Assembly (NCBI GenBank): GCA_016297945.1
Contig: JAEDFR010000002.1
Span: forward strand, 4,115-68,114
Origin: Lachnospiraceae bacterium
GTDB lineage: Bacteria > Bacillota > Clostridia > Lachnospirales > Lachnospiraceae
DNA: 64,000 bases
Direction of reading: 5' to 3'
The stretch's first letter is position 1, and every line of letters begins with the position of its first letter. A model generated the notes under the pieces. The model worked only from the letters and a program-made list of their open reading frames with translations, did no database searches and was not told the DNA's origin. The position numbers were made by a program, and so were the translations under genes. Positions 37,853-48,170 of this stretch are shown piece after piece.

Positions 37853-39259
37853 TCATTTCATTTCGCCCAAATAATAAAAACCTTTGCATTCTTTTAAATA
37901 AACCGGAACGATTTTCCCGATTAAATCCGGGCATCCCTTAAAATGCACAATCATGTTGTTGGATAATCTTCCGGTTACCAGGGACGAATCATGCTCATTG
38001 ATTCCTTCCACTAAAGCATCCAGTGTCTGATGTTCAAAACGCAATGCCTGTTCTCTGGCAGTTTGCTGAACAACAGCCAGCAATTCATCAAAATTGCGGG
38101 TTACTTCTTCCTGCGGCACCTGATTTTCCATGGCAGCAGCCGGTGTGCCGGTTCGTTTTGAATACTGGAAGGTAAATGCATTGTCAAACTTGACGGTTTT
38201 AATCACATCAATAGTTTCTAACACATCCGCATGCGTTTCACCCGGAAATCCGACAATAATGTCTGTAGTAATGGCAATATCAGGAATTTCACGTCTGATT
38301 TTTAATGCCAGCTCAACGAATTGTTCTTTGGTATAACACCGGTTCATGGCTTTTAAGATACGATCAGAGCCGGCCTGTAAAGGCAGATGCAGATGCTTGC
38401 AAATCTTTTTCGAGTTTTTCATCACTTCAATGAGCTCGTCCGATAAATCTTTGGGATGCGATGTCATAAAGCGAATTCTTTCCAGACCTTCAATTCTCTC
38501 AATACGACGTAATAATTCTGCAAATGTAATCGGATTTTCCAGCTTTTTGCCGTAAGAATTCACATTTTGACCCAAAAGCATGATTTCAACAACTCCATCT
38601 GCTACAAGCCCTTCTATTTCGGAAATGATTTCCTCCGGTTTGCGGCTTCTCTCACGTCCTCTGACATAAGGAACAATACAATAAGAACAAAAATTATTAC
38701 AGCCAAACATAATATTGATGCCGGATTTAAAATGAAATTTTCTTTCTATAGGCAAATCTTCCACAATCTGGTCGGTGTCTTTCCAGATATCAATAATCAT
38801 TTCATCTGCTTCATACATACGAACCAGCAATTCGGCAAATTTAAAAATATTGTGTGTCCCAAAAATCAGGTCGACAAAGCGATAACTTGACCGGATTTTA
38901 TCCAAAACAGTATTTTCCTGCATCATGCATCCGCAAAGACATATTTTCATAAGTGGATTTTTCTTTTTATACCCATTTAATACACCTAAACGGCCATAGA
39001 CACGTTGATTGGCGTTATCTCTGACAGTACAGGTATTATATATGACTAAATCCGCATTTTCTTCTTCTATTTCAACGAATCCGACTGCTTTTAAAATACC
39101 GGATAACTTTTCTGAATCACGCGCATTCATCTGACAACCGAAGGTTTGCACACAACAGGTTAGAGGTGAACCTTTATCTTTTGCCTTTTGTGCGATGATT
39201 AATTTAGCTTTTTCGATATATTGATATTGAAGTGTTGCTTCTTCATTCATTCTTAACAT
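37853..39259 (-). CDS. miaB: tRNA methylthiotransferase MiaB
   Basis: MiaB adds a methylthio group to i6A37 in tRNA using two iron-sulfur clusters. The radical-SAM triad is CNNFCSYC. The auxiliary cluster cysteines are in TFGCQMNARD, YNTCTVRDNA and CLCGCMMQ. A C-terminal TRAM domain follows (about 395-465). Length 468. Two starts nine bases apart (39259 and 39250) are both possible; neither has a perfectly spaced ribosome binding site. Confidence 0.97.
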   Translation of the reverse strand: MLRMNEEATLQYQYIEKAKLIIAQKAKDKGSPLTCCVQTFGCQMNARDSEKLSGILKAVGFVEIEEENADLVIYNTCTVRDNANQRVYGRLGVLNGYKKKNPLMKICLCGCMMQENTVLDKIRSSYRFVDLIFGTHNIFKFAELLVRMYEADEMIIDIWKDTDQIVEDLPIERKFHFKSGINIMFGCNNFCSYCIVPYVRGRERSRKPEEIISEIEGLVADGVVEIMLLGQNVNSYGKKLENPITFAELLRRIERIEGLERIRFMTSHPKDLSDELIEVMKNSKKICKHLHLPLQAGSDRILKAMNRCYTKEQFVELALKIRREIPDIAITTDIIVGFPGETHADVLETIDVIKTVKFDNAFTFQYSKRTGTPAAAMENQVPQEEVTRNFDELLAVVQQTAREQALRFEHQTLDALVEGINEHDSSLVTGRLSNNMIVHFKGCPDLIGKIVPVYLKECKGFYYLGEMK

Positions 39260-39274
39260 TTTCCTTTCAAATAA

Positions 39275-40522
39275 TTACGGGCGAATCTGTCCATCTCCTA
39301 AAATGCGATATTGATAGGATGTCAATTCCGGTAACCCCAACGGACCACGTGCATGCAGTTTCTGCGTGCTGATACCAATTTCTGCACCAAAGCCGAATTC
39401 AAAACCGTCTGTAAACCGGGTGGATGCATTCACATATACACATGCTGCATCAATACCTGTCAAAAATTTATCAGCAGCTTCTTTATTTTCAGTTATAATT
39501 GCTTCAGAATGTTTGGTATTATTGGCATTGATATGACAAATGGCTTCTTCAACATTTTCTACCGTTTTAACGGATATAATATAATCCAGATATTCTGTTG
39601 CAAAATCTTGTGTGGTAGCAGGTTTATAATCGATAAAAAACAGACCTGCATGTTCATCTGCACGAATTTCAACATCTTTTTCTTTTAAAGCTTTTTCCAA
39701 TAGCGGAAGAAACTCTTTTTCGATATCTTTGTGTACAACCAGTGATTCACAGGCATTGCATACCCCAATACGCTGTGTTTTGGCATTGATAATAATCGGA
39801 ATCGCCTTATTAAAATCAGCATCCTTATCGACGTAAATATGACAGTTTCCGCTTCCCGTTTCAATAACAGGGATGGTGCTGTTTTGTACTACACTGCGGA
39901 TAAGCCCTGCACTTCCACGGGGAATCAAAACATCCACATACTGATTTAACTGCATAAATTTTTTGGTTGTTTCACGATTGGTATCTTCGATTAGCTGAAT
40001 AGCATTTTCATCACACTTCATATCCTTCAAAGCATTCCTGATTACTGTTGTAATGGCAATATTGGAATGAATGGCATCAGAACCGCCTTTTAAAATAACG
40101 GCATTTCCGGATTTGAAACACAATCCGAATGCATCTGCCGTCACATTAGGACGGGATTCATAAATAATACCGATAACACCTAACGGAACACGAACCTTGT
40201 TAACAACCAACCCATTCGGTCTTGTATTGGTAGAAAGTACTTCCCCGATAGGATCAGGAAGTGAAACAATCTGTTCCAATCCTTCCGCCATTGCATAAAC
40301 ACGTTCTTTGTTAAGCTTTAATCTGTCAACTAAACCCTGATGCATTCCGTTTGCAACAGCCTGATTGATATCTTTTTGATTTTCACAAAGAATTTTATCA
40401 CAATGATCGCGGAGACATTGTGCAATATAAGTTAAGCTTTTATTTTTTAGTTCCGTACTTAATATCTGCATTTTATATTTTGCAGATACCGCATTTTGTC
40501 CAAGTGCTTCCAAATTCATCAT
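39275..40522 (-). CDS. proA: Gamma-glutamyl phosphate reductase
   Basis: ProA reduces gamma-glutamyl phosphate to glutamate semialdehyde in proline synthesis. The 415-residue aldehyde dehydrogenase-like enzyme has [26 protein letters not shown], the catalytic Cys in [12 protein letters not shown] and the C-terminal [18 protein letters not shown] (quoted in parts). GAGGAGA precedes the ATG. proB lies upstream, separated by a folate gene and a DUF896 gene. Confidence 0.97.
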   Translation of the reverse strand: MMNLEALGQNAVSAKYKMQILSTELKNKSLTYIAQCLRDHCDKILCENQKDINQAVANGMHQGLVDRLKLNKERVYAMAEGLEQIVSLPDPIGEVLSTNTRPNGLVVNKVRVPLGVIGIIYESRPNVTADAFGLCFKSGNAVILKGGSDAIHSNIAITTVIRNALKDMKCDENAIQLIEDTNRETTKKFMQLNQYVDVLIPRGSAGLIRSVVQNSTIPVIETGSGNCHIYVDKDADFNKAIPIIINAKTQRIGVCNACESLVVHKDIEKEFLPLLEKALKEKDVEIRADEHAGLFFIDYKPATTQDFATEYLDYIISVKTVENVEEAICHINANNTKHSEAIITENKEAADKFLTGIDAACVYVNASTRFTDGFEFGFGAEIGISTQKLHARGPLGLPELTSYQYRILGDGQIRP

Positions 40523-40584
40523 ACAATTTGTATCTCCTCTTAAATAATTATGTATTTAAATAAATGATAAATGTAAATCCAAAA

Positions 40585-41163
40585 TCAATCAGTTATAACA
40601 GTATCTACCCGTACATCATATTGTTCATGGGGAACATCTATTATCACCTGAAAAGAATATGCAACCGCCATTTTCGTGCATTCAATACCGGTTTGTGCCA
40701 GATATCTGTCATAATATCCTCCCCCATAGCCCAATCGATGACCGGTTGAATCAAACGCCAGACCAGGAAGAATCATGAGTGTATTTTGTAGTGTATTCTT
40801 TTCGGAAGGGGACGTGACCGTGCAACAGACTTCCGGAAAGCTAACACAGGATTCGGACGGTTCTGAAATTCCATGAAACCCACTGTTACAATCCTCAAAT
40901 GAATGTATTTCATAAAATTCCATGTCTTTCCCCGAAACTCGTGGAACAAATACATGTTTTCCTGTACTTAATGCATGCATAATAATCTGATCTGTCATTA
41001 CTTCTTTTTGATAATGGATATATACCAAAAGATATTCGGCTTTTTGATAGGCATCTGTGTTTATAAGATGATAAGTAATTTGTTCACTTCTCTTTACACA
41101 TTCTTCGTCAGACAATTGATTTCGCATATGTAACATTTTATTTCTCAGAATTTTTTTGTCCAA
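40585..41163 (-). CDS. 5-formyltetrahydrofolate cyclo-ligase
   Basis: It converts 5-formyl-THF to 5,10-methenyl-THF with ATP, recycling a dead-end folate. The signature GYGGGYYDRYLAQTG and the N-terminal RNKMLHMRNQLS are present; 192 residues. The start is TTG at 41163 with AGGAG close upstream and overlaps DUF896 by 26 bases. The folate link fits folD and fhs at the right end of the window. Confidence 0.95.
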   Translation of the reverse strand: MDKKILRNKMLHMRNQLSDEECVKRSEQITYHLINTDAYQKAEYLLVYIHYQKEVMTDQIIMHALSTGKHVFVPRVSGKDMEFYEIHSFEDCNSGFHGISEPSESCVSFPEVCCTVTSPSEKNTLQNTLMILPGLAFDSTGHRLGYGGGYYDRYLAQTGIECTKMAVAYSFQVIIDVPHEQYDVRVDTVITD

Positions 41164-41362
41164 ATTTTTCTCCTAAATTAGTGATGCTTCCATCTTCTTC
41201 CTGAATAATGATATTGTTCAGTTGTCCGCGTAAATTTGCCTTAACGGCATTTACATAATTGCGTCTTAATTCAGCCTGTTCCTTTTTTTCTTCTTCCGTA
41301 AGTCCTTCTTTTTGGGATTTGTGGTATAGTTCATTAATTCTGTCAATGTTTAAATCAGCCAT
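41138..41362 (-). CDS. DUF896 protein (YnzC-like)
   Basis: A 74-residue helical protein of the DUF896/YnzC family: INELYHKSQKEGLTEEEKKEQAELRRNYVNAVK (given in part: LTEEEKKEQAELRRNYV). In B. subtilis ynzC belongs to the SOS yneA operon; here it lies far from yneA, between proB and the cyclo-ligase gene. No function is established. Confidence 0.92.
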   Translation of the reverse strand: MADLNIDRINELYHKSQKEGLTEEEKKEQAELRRNYVNAVKANLRGQLNNIIIQEEDGSITNLGEKFGQKNSEK

Positions 41363-41427
41363 TATCGTTTCCTTTTTTGCTTTGCTTGTTTTTGTGATAT
41401 TATATATTACTTTTTATGTATTGCATT

Positions 41428-42276
41428 TTAGTGTTCCATATTTTCGACATAATCAGCCAGATAAAAGTTTTCGTCTTTGTGCGCTTTAAAAAATGTACCA
41501 TATTCTCTTCCATCCATAATACGATGAATAATCCGCATATCATCCGAGTTTGCAATGATCATATCTGCTCCTGCAACCGTAGCAATTTTTGCCGCCTGCA
41601 ATTTGGTGTTCATTCCGCCGGTCCCGACATCACTACCGGTACTTTTCTTGCCCATCTGCATCAAATCATCGGTTAATTCATCCACAACACGAATAAATTC
41701 TGCATTTTTATTCTGATTTGGATCATCAGTATATAATCCGTCGATATCGGATAACAGAATTAATAAATCTGCATCGATTAATGCAGCTACAATTGCAGAA
41801 AGTGTATCATTATCACCAAATTTAATTTCATAGGTCGCAACCGTATCATTTTCGTTGACAATCGGAACAACACCCAGTTTTAAAAGTTCTGAAAAGGTAT
41901 TATGAGCATTAAAACGATTAAGTGGATCTACAATGGTGTTTTTTGTCATTAATATCTGGGCGCAGACATGATTATATTCAGAAAAAATTTTCTGATATGT
42001 CATCATCAGACGTGCCTGACCAATTGCAGCACAAGCCTGCTTTACGGCAATCGGATCATCATCTTTTCCAAGATGAACAGCTCTTTTACCAACAGCAATC
42101 GCACCGGATGAAACCAACACCACTTCTTTTCCCATATTTCTTAAGTTACATATTTCCCGAACCAGAACTTCCAGTTTAATATAATCAAGACCACCGGTCT
42201 CTTTATGTTGCAAAGAAGAGGAACCGACCTTTATAACAATCCTCTTCTTGTCTTTGATACAATCTCTGATATTCAT
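41428..42276 (-). CDS. proB: Glutamate 5-kinase without PUA domain
   Basis: ProB phosphorylates glutamate, the first step to proline. The amino acid kinase domain is complete: IVIKVGSSSL, LVSSGAIAVG, VPIVNENDTVA, FGDNDTLSA, LLSDIDGLYT and GTGGMNTKLQAA. At 282 residues it lacks the C-terminal PUA domain of E. coli ProB (367). Short forms exist in Firmicutes. AGGAGG precedes the ATG; the start overlaps the flavoprotein gene upstream by four bases. Confidence 0.95.
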   Translation of the reverse strand: MNIRDCIKDKKRIVIKVGSSSLQHKETGGLDYIKLEVLVREICNLRNMGKEVVLVSSGAIAVGKRAVHLGKDDDPIAVKQACAAIGQARLMMTYQKIFSEYNHVCAQILMTKNTIVDPLNRFNAHNTFSELLKLGVVPIVNENDTVATYEIKFGDNDTLSAIVAALIDADLLILLSDIDGLYTDDPNQNKNAEFIRVVDELTDDLMQMGKKSTGSDVGTGGMNTKLQAAKIATVAGADMIIANSDDMRIIHRIMDGREYGTFFKAHKDENFYLADYVENMEH

Positions 42277-43943
42277 GATTTTCCTCCTAAAGAAGTTATA
42301 ATATCCAATGCAATTTTTAATCCGTCACACGCCGCACTGGTAATTCCACCCGCATATCCTGCTCCTTCACCGCATGGAAAAAGCCCTTTGACATCAAGGG
42401 ACTGACCGTCTTTGTTTCGAGATATCCGCACCGGTGATGAAGTACGTGGTTCCACCCCGGTCACCAGCACATCGTCTGCATCAAAACCTTGGATTTTTTG
42501 ACCAAAAGAATGCATACCGTCTACAAAAGCCGCTTCAATCTCAGCCCGATAAATTCCCCTGAGATTTCCAAATGTATATTGACCTTTTATTTCCGGATGA
42601 ATACCATCATACGTATGACTACGCTGATTTGATCTGTAATCAGAATACTTCTGAACGGGAATTTTTCCAGCTCCTACTTCGTAAGCACGTCTTTCAATCT
42701 CTTCCTGAAAATCCACACCGGAAAGCGGTGAATTACCTGGATAGTCATTTGGCGTGACGGAAACAATGATGGCACTATTGGCATTACGGCTGCCACGATC
42801 GCTATAACTCATTCCATTGACGCACAGTTGCCCTTCTTTGCTGGATGCATTTACAACATATCCCCCCGGACACATACAAAAACTATAAACGCTTCGTCCG
42901 TTAGATGCCTGTGCCGTTAATTTATAAGCAGCTGCAGGAAAACGACCAACATTTTCTTTACCATATTGAGATTCATCAATCATTTTCTGTGCATGCTGTA
43001 CACGATAGCCTACAGCAAATGATTTGGCTTCCATCGGAACATTCTTTTCATATAGAAGCCGGAATGTATCTCTGGCACTATGCCCAATGGCCAAAACAAT
43101 CTGATTGGCTTCATAATAATCTTTGTTATTAACAATGATTCCTTTCACAGCTCTTTGATATTTTAAACAATTATCTGTTTTCATATCTTTGGAAATTTCT
43201 GCATTATCCTCCACATAAGAATCGATTTTTGAAAAAATAAAATCTGTCACATGTGATAAAAAGTGAATTTCACCACCCATTTTTTCAATGGAAAAGCGCA
43301 TGTTTTTTACAATATCAATCAGACAATCCGTTCCGATGTGAGGTTTTTGTTCATAGAGAATACTCTCTTTTGCTCCCATAGATACAAATAAGCGAAGAAC
43401 TTCTTTTTGAAAGCCAAAGGGATCTTTGTTAAGTGTATTAAGCTTACCATCCGAAAAGGTCCCGGCTCCGCCCTCACCAAACTGTACATTGGAGGAAGGA
43501 TTGAGAACACCGGTTTCCCAAAAAGTATTGACATCTTTTATCCTGTCATCTACCGCTTTTCCACGCTCGAAAACAAGAGGTCTTAAACCGGCTTTTGCCA
43601 GATAATAAGCACAAAACAAACCTGCCGGACCGGTACCGATGACAATCGGACGAAACGCAGGAACAGAGACAGGAACAGACGGAAAAAGAAAAGGCGTTTC
43701 CTGATAAAGTGCTAAATTAGAATCGTTTTTCATCTTCTTTAGCAACATTTCTTCTACGGAACATTCAAAGGTCACACAAAGACTATAAAACAAATCCGGT
43801 TTTTTTCTCGCATCCAGAGATTCCCGCAGAATATGAACGTCTGAAATCGAATGAATTGGAATATGTAATTTTTCTGCTAATGCTTTTGGGATATCTTTTT
43901 TTTGATATCCGGGCTTACATTTTAACTGATTATACTTAAACAT
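42273..43943 (-). CDS. FAD-dependent oxidoreductase of unknown substrate
   Basis: A 556-residue flavoprotein. The dinucleotide-binding motif PIVIGTGPAGLFCAYYLAKAG lies near residue 98 (after an N-terminal domain beginning MFKYNQLKCKPGYQKKDI). Further FAD motifs are NVQFGEGGAGTFSDGKL and PCGEGAGYAGGITSAACDG. It matches the uncharacterised bacterial FAD-dependent family often annotated as a dehydrogenase. The start at 43943 is preferred to 43982, which would run into the upstream gene. It precedes proB with a four-base overlap. Confidence 0.88.
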   Translation of the reverse strand: MFKYNQLKCKPGYQKKDIPKALAEKLHIPIHSISDVHILRESLDARKKPDLFYSLCVTFECSVEEMLLKKMKNDSNLALYQETPFLFPSVPVSVPAFRPIVIGTGPAGLFCAYYLAKAGLRPLVFERGKAVDDRIKDVNTFWETGVLNPSSNVQFGEGGAGTFSDGKLNTLNKDPFGFQKEVLRLFVSMGAKESILYEQKPHIGTDCLIDIVKNMRFSIEKMGGEIHFLSHVTDFIFSKIDSYVEDNAEISKDMKTDNCLKYQRAVKGIIVNNKDYYEANQIVLAIGHSARDTFRLLYEKNVPMEAKSFAVGYRVQHAQKMIDESQYGKENVGRFPAAAYKLTAQASNGRSVYSFCMCPGGYVVNASSKEGQLCVNGMSYSDRGSRNANSAIIVSVTPNDYPGNSPLSGVDFQEEIERRAYEVGAGKIPVQKYSDYRSNQRSHTYDGIHPEIKGQYTFGNLRGIYRAEIEAAFVDGMHSFGQKIQGFDADDVLVTGVEPRTSSPVRISRNKDGQSLDVKGLFPCGEGAGYAGGITSAACDGLKIALDIITSLGGKS

Positions 43944-43956
43944 AACATATTTCCTG

Positions 43957-45201
43957 TTATTTTGAGGCAGCTTTACCGGCAATCATACCACTTAAAAAAG
44001 CCCAGTGAAGATTGAAGCCACCGCATTCACCTGTAATATTTATTAACTCTCCGATCACATAAACAGAGGGATATTTTATTAAAGAAAAATCAGGATTGAG
44101 TTCATTCAAAGAAAGCCCGCCTCCGGTAACCTGACAAAAATCAAACCCTTTTAGCTCTTTAATTGGAAATGGAAGTTTTTTCATATCAAACGCCAATTTC
44201 TTTATGGTAGATTGTTCCATTTCTTTAGCGGTTTTATTTGCAAGACCGTATTGGCTTGAAAAAAACTGAATCCATTTTTTATGGAGAAAGCCATTCATGG
44301 CCTCCTCAAATGAAAATGAATGATATTCCTTTAGTTGCCTTTCTAATTGCAAAAAAAGTTCTTCCTGTTCGATATAGGGAAACAAATCAATCCATGCAGT
44401 CAGGTCGGTCATGCATATATTCTTATGATGCAAAAGATATGGATATATTTTGGAACTCACCTGAAAAACCGGAATTCCGGAAATCCCATAATCCGTAAAT
44501 TGAATTTGTCCCTGATCATTTGCAATCAGAGAATGATGAGAATCATAGATTGAAATACCGGCTTGATTTCTCATTCCTGAAATGATTTTACAACCGCTGC
44601 GATTGCATATAAGCGATGTCAGAGCCGGATATGGTTTTATATACTGTAGATTCATTTTTTTTAACAAATCAAACCCTGACCCATCAGAACCTGTTTTTGA
44701 ATAAGACTTCCCTCCGCACGCAAGAATCACCGAATCTGCAAAAAAAGTTTGTTGATTGGAAATAATGCAGATACAGTTATCTTTTTCTTTTATGGAAGAT
44801 ACATGCTGATTTGTGAAAATATCAACATGAAGCTTTTTTAATTCCCTTAATAATACATTGACAACACTGGCAGAAGCTTCGGTTTCGGGATAAACGTAAC
44901 TCTCTCGCAAAACGGTTGTCCGAAGACCTATGGAATGAAAAAAAGAAATTATTTGTTGTGGAGAATATGTGTCGAGAATAGAATTTAAAAATTTCTTATC
45001 TTCCTGACTGATAGTAACGTAATTGGATAATCCTAAATTCAAATTCGTCAAATTGCACTTTCCGTTTCCTGTCAGTAATAATTTTTTGCCGATTTTATCC
45101 TGATGATCTAAAATGGAAACAGTTGCACCATGTCGCGCAGCATTAATTGCGGCAACAATACCGGAAGCACCTCCACCAATGACCATTACTCTCTTTTTCA
45201 T
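43957..45201 (-). CDS. NAD(P)/FAD-dependent oxidoreductase, BaiN/YhiN family
   Basis: A 414-residue HI0933-family flavoprotein. Motifs: MVIGGGASGIVAAINAARHG near the N-terminus, GNGKCNLTN, and the C-terminal TGECGGFNLHWAFLSG. Related proteins include BaiN, proposed to act in bile acid 7-dehydroxylation, but most have no proven substrate and a BaiN role cannot be claimed here. GAGGAAA precedes the ATG. Confidence 0.9.
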   Translation of the reverse strand: MKKRVMVIGGGASGIVAAINAARHGATVSILDHQDKIGKKLLLTGNGKCNLTNLNLGLSNYVTISQEDKKFLNSILDTYSPQQIISFFHSIGLRTTVLRESYVYPETEASASVVNVLLRELKKLHVDIFTNQHVSSIKEKDNCICIISNQQTFFADSVILACGGKSYSKTGSDGSGFDLLKKMNLQYIKPYPALTSLICNRSGCKIISGMRNQAGISIYDSHHSLIANDQGQIQFTDYGISGIPVFQVSSKIYPYLLHHKNICMTDLTAWIDLFPYIEQEELFLQLERQLKEYHSFSFEEAMNGFLHKKWIQFFSSQYGLANKTAKEMEQSTIKKLAFDMKKLPFPIKELKGFDFCQVTGGGLSLNELNPDFSLIKYPSVYVIGELINITGECGGFNLHWAFLSGMIAGKAASK

Positions 45202-45239
45202 ACAATTTTCCTCTTCGCATAGATATTTAAATTATACAT

Positions 45240-45950
45240 CTAACTCGAATAAGACTCAAGAAAATTGTATAGTTCAGCTTCGTCTTTTATATATTTTTTG
45301 TCCATGATTTCCTGTGTTAGCTGCTCCGGCAAATCATGAATGGAAATATTTGTAACCAAATATACACGTTTCATATCACTTTGATAAACATATACCTTAT
45401 CGTCATATACAATCAAATAAAAGCCATTTTCTCTATTCTCTTCTGACAGATTTTCATTTTGTATATCATTGTTAGCGTCATCATCCTTTATATTCTCTTT
45501 TGCTTTCAAATCATTTTCATGATCTCGAGAATTCATATTTGATTTCTTTAAATCATATTGACGAATGACAACAATTCGTTCCGGCGAAAAAGTTGACAAC
45601 TGGACATGGCAAATTCCTTTTTCTCTTTCAGAAAGTATCGGTGAATGTTCTTCATTCTTCAAAATGTCAATTAACTGCTCTCTTGATTTATCAATATATT
45701 GATCCGGAATTTTTTCCAACAATGTTTCGTAACTGTCATTGCTCAGGTTTTGTTCAATCAAGATATATTCTGTATCACAAGTTGTACGTGCCTGTGCCTG
45801 TGCGACTGTAATCGAAGGATTCGTATTTTGATTATCTTGAATAGATTTATTATTTTGACTCGTATAAAACCGGCTTGTGACCATAAAGGTCAAAAAAGAG
45901 GATAATAAAATAAAAGCACAAAAAATGCTGATACGATAAAATAGCTTCAT
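45240..45950 (-). CDS. Membrane-anchored protein with BofC-like C-terminus
   Basis: A 236-residue protein with one N-terminal membrane segment (about 5-25) and an extracytoplasmic remainder. The C-terminal 60 residues (FYLIVYDDKVYVYQ, DLPEQLTQEIMDKKYIKDEAELYNFLESY) look like the BofC C-terminal domain, found in a forespore regulator of SpoIVB signalling. A polar Asp/Asn-rich insert lies at about 145-170. The BofC similarity is recognised by pattern only and needs profile comparison. Confidence 0.65.
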   Translation of the reverse strand: MKLFYRISIFCAFILLSSFLTFMVTSRFYTSQNNKSIQDNQNTNPSITVAQAQARTTCDTEYILIEQNLSNDSYETLLEKIPDQYIDKSREQLIDILKNEEHSPILSEREKGICHVQLSTFSPERIVVIRQYDLKKSNMNSRDHENDLKAKENIKDDDANNDIQNENLSEENRENGFYLIVYDDKVYVYQSDMKRVYLVTNISIHDLPEQLTQEIMDKKYIKDEAELYNFLESYSS

Positions 45951-46003
45951 AAAAATGACTCCTTTTTTATCAGTATCAGCAGTTTAAATTTTAAATATAC
46001 AGT

Positions 46004-47647
46004 TTATTTATAGATTCCGGCAATTTTTCCAAGGAATAACAAGAGCGGTTTTTGTGGAAAATCAACTAATTCATGTTCTTTAATGGAACCGGATAAAACA
46101 AGTATTAATGTTTGTACCAGACAGGCCAGAATAGATGCAATCATCACACTAAGAAAAATTCCAATGGAATTTTTTAAAAATAATGTCAAAAAATATACCA
46201 AAACAAATGCAATAAATGCAGCCATTGGAAAAACAAGATGTCTTAAAAGCTGTTTCCTGTAAACAAAATATTTTCTCAAAAAGAAAAAGTCCATAAGACA
46301 AATCAAGGCAAAACCAATCGTTAGTGATATAAATGGATCACAGATATTGTTTGTATCTTTGATACCAAAATAGAAATACACAAATATACCCACTAAACCA
46401 ATTAAGGTACTGAATAAATGGAGTTGCCCTTTTTCAAATCCCTGTAAAAAAGCCTGAAAAAGCTGAGATAAAGCTACCAGAGCGCTCATTAATAACAGCC
46501 ATATGGTTAATTCTGCAAACGACTCTCCAAGCATTTTATTCGTTATATCGGCGGTACATAGAACGACTGCTGCAAGGATTGGCAAAATAAAGCAGATAAA
46601 CTGTTTTACACTTGCAAGCAATCGCATGCCCCCATGATATCGGTCTTGTTTTGCCATGGATTTTTTCAACGTTTCTTCAGAATGAACTGCCAAAAGTCTG
46701 GAAAAGAAAAGCGGAATAAAAAAATGAAGAATTACCTGCAAAAACAAAATGGCAAAATAATTAACCGGATGTAATAAATTCTGATAATCAACTATTGTAT
46801 TTTTAAAACAGACAAAAAAGATAACAAACAAAAACGGCAAGAATGTTATCGCATATTTTAGGAGTGGAAAACCAAGGGTAGCAATGAGAGATCGGAATTG
46901 TTCAGTAATACTCTCGCTGTTTCTTCCATAGGCTTCAATTGTTCCGTTTTTGATACTGTTGCAAAAAGCTTTATGCATCAAAAAGAGCCAGAGGGAAGCA
47001 ACCAGGCTGCCAACCAATATTCCAACCGCCATGCCAGCTCCATAAAATGCAGTATTTACATAGGCATTATGAAGCAATGCACTGTTAATATAGCCTCCTT
47101 TTCCAATCAGGGTAGCAAATAATAATCCAAACAATAAAGAGGATATCGAAAAAATGATGATTGCAGACTGCAAAGGCATACGAAAACCCAATCCAATAAA
47201 AGATCCGGACATGACACTGTTGAAAAACAAAAAAGGGAAAGAAAATGCTAAAAACAGAAAAATCATATTTCCCAGTGCATTTACTTTTAATAAATCACAG
47301 AAAAAAGTGCGGGTAATCAAACATAAAACCATCATAATTATGCCAATGAAGAACGCACCAAAAGCAGAAACTTTTGCCCATTGTAAGGCATTACGTGTCT
47401 GACCTTTGGTATGCCTTAAAGATACAGCTTTTCGGGCTGTAGAATAAAGCGACAAAACAAAGATTAAGGCAAAAATGCCATATAAAATATAACAGGAAGC
47501 AAAAAGCCCCATACCAAATAATTCTACAACTTTATTTAAATATAAGATGGCAATCAGGGAACATATATAAATAACAACTAAAACCAAAATTGTAATCGGA
47601 TCTTTAAAGATATAATTTTGTTTCACATGTTTTTTTCGTTTGGACAT
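46004..47647 (-). CDS. Polytopic membrane protein, MATE/MOP flippase-like
   Basis: A 547-residue protein with about 13-14 membrane segments and a basic N-terminus (MSKRKKHVKQ). The general layout, with polar loops such as QGFEKGQLHLFSTLIGLVG, recalls MOP-superfamily oligosaccharide or lipid II flippases (SpoVB/MurJ), but I see no decisive motif. AGGAGG precedes the ATG. It lies between ybeY and the BofC-like gene. Transporter identity is moderately supported and substrate unknown. Confidence 0.6.
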   Translation of the reverse strand: MSKRKKHVKQNYIFKDPITILVLVVIYICSLIAILYLNKVVELFGMGLFASCYILYGIFALIFVLSLYSTARKAVSLRHTKGQTRNALQWAKVSAFGAFFIGIIMMVLCLITRTFFCDLLKVNALGNMIFLFLAFSFPFLFFNSVMSGSFIGLGFRMPLQSAIIIFSISSLLFGLLFATLIGKGGYINSALLHNAYVNTAFYGAGMAVGILVGSLVASLWLFLMHKAFCNSIKNGTIEAYGRNSESITEQFRSLIATLGFPLLKYAITFLPFLFVIFFVCFKNTIVDYQNLLHPVNYFAILFLQVILHFFIPLFFSRLLAVHSEETLKKSMAKQDRYHGGMRLLASVKQFICFILPILAAVVLCTADITNKMLGESFAELTIWLLLMSALVALSQLFQAFLQGFEKGQLHLFSTLIGLVGIFVYFYFGIKDTNNICDPFISLTIGFALICLMDFFFLRKYFVYRKQLLRHLVFPMAAFIAFVLVYFLTLFLKNSIGIFLSVMIASILACLVQTLILVLSGSIKEHELVDFPQKPLLLFLGKIAGIYK

Positions 47648-47672
47648 TTATATTCCTCCATTGCTAAATCCT

Positions 47673-48170
47673 TTATCTGGATATTCCCAGTTCGTTCATG
47701 ATTTGATCCTGATGAAAAAACATCAGTTTCTCATCTTCTTCGTTCATATGATCATATCCCAATAAATGAAGCATACTGTGAACAATCAAAAAAGTAAATT
47801 CTCTTAATATACTATGACCATAATCTTTTGCCTGAGATATAATTCTGTCATGACATAGTATAATGTCACCTAAAACTAATTCATCGGTTTCAGGATTAAA
47901 ATAACTGTTTTTATCATCTTCTGCAATTGAAAAATCCGCCGGCTGTATATAATCAACAGCCGGAAAAGACAAAACATCTGTTGGTGCATCAATTCCTCTA
48001 TAGCATGAATTATACTCTTTCATCTTTTCGGCATCGGTTATTAAAACATTGATTTCTGCATCATAGTTACAACGTTCATACTTTAAAGTAGCGATGACAG
48101 CAGATTCTATAATTTTTTCAATATCAAAAGGATATTCTGCATGTATTTCATTTTCAACGTAAAAAGTCAT
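47673..48170 (-). CDS. ybeY: rRNA maturation endoribonuclease YbeY
   Basis: YbeY is a Zn-dependent RNase for 16S rRNA 3' maturation and ribosome quality control. The metal motif H-x3-H-x5-H appears as VHSMLHLLGYDH. Further motifs are YRGIDAPTDVLSFP and LGDIILC. Length 165. It overlaps the end of the PgpH-like gene, in the standard phoH-pgpH-ybeY order. Confidence 0.96.
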   Translation of the reverse strand: MTFYVENEIHAEYPFDIEKIIESAVIATLKYERCNYDAEINVLITDAEKMKEYNSCYRGIDAPTDVLSFPAVDYIQPADFSIAEDDKNSYFNPETDELVLGDIILCHDRIISQAKDYGHSILREFTFLIVHSMLHLLGYDHMNEEDEKLMFFHQDQIMNELGISR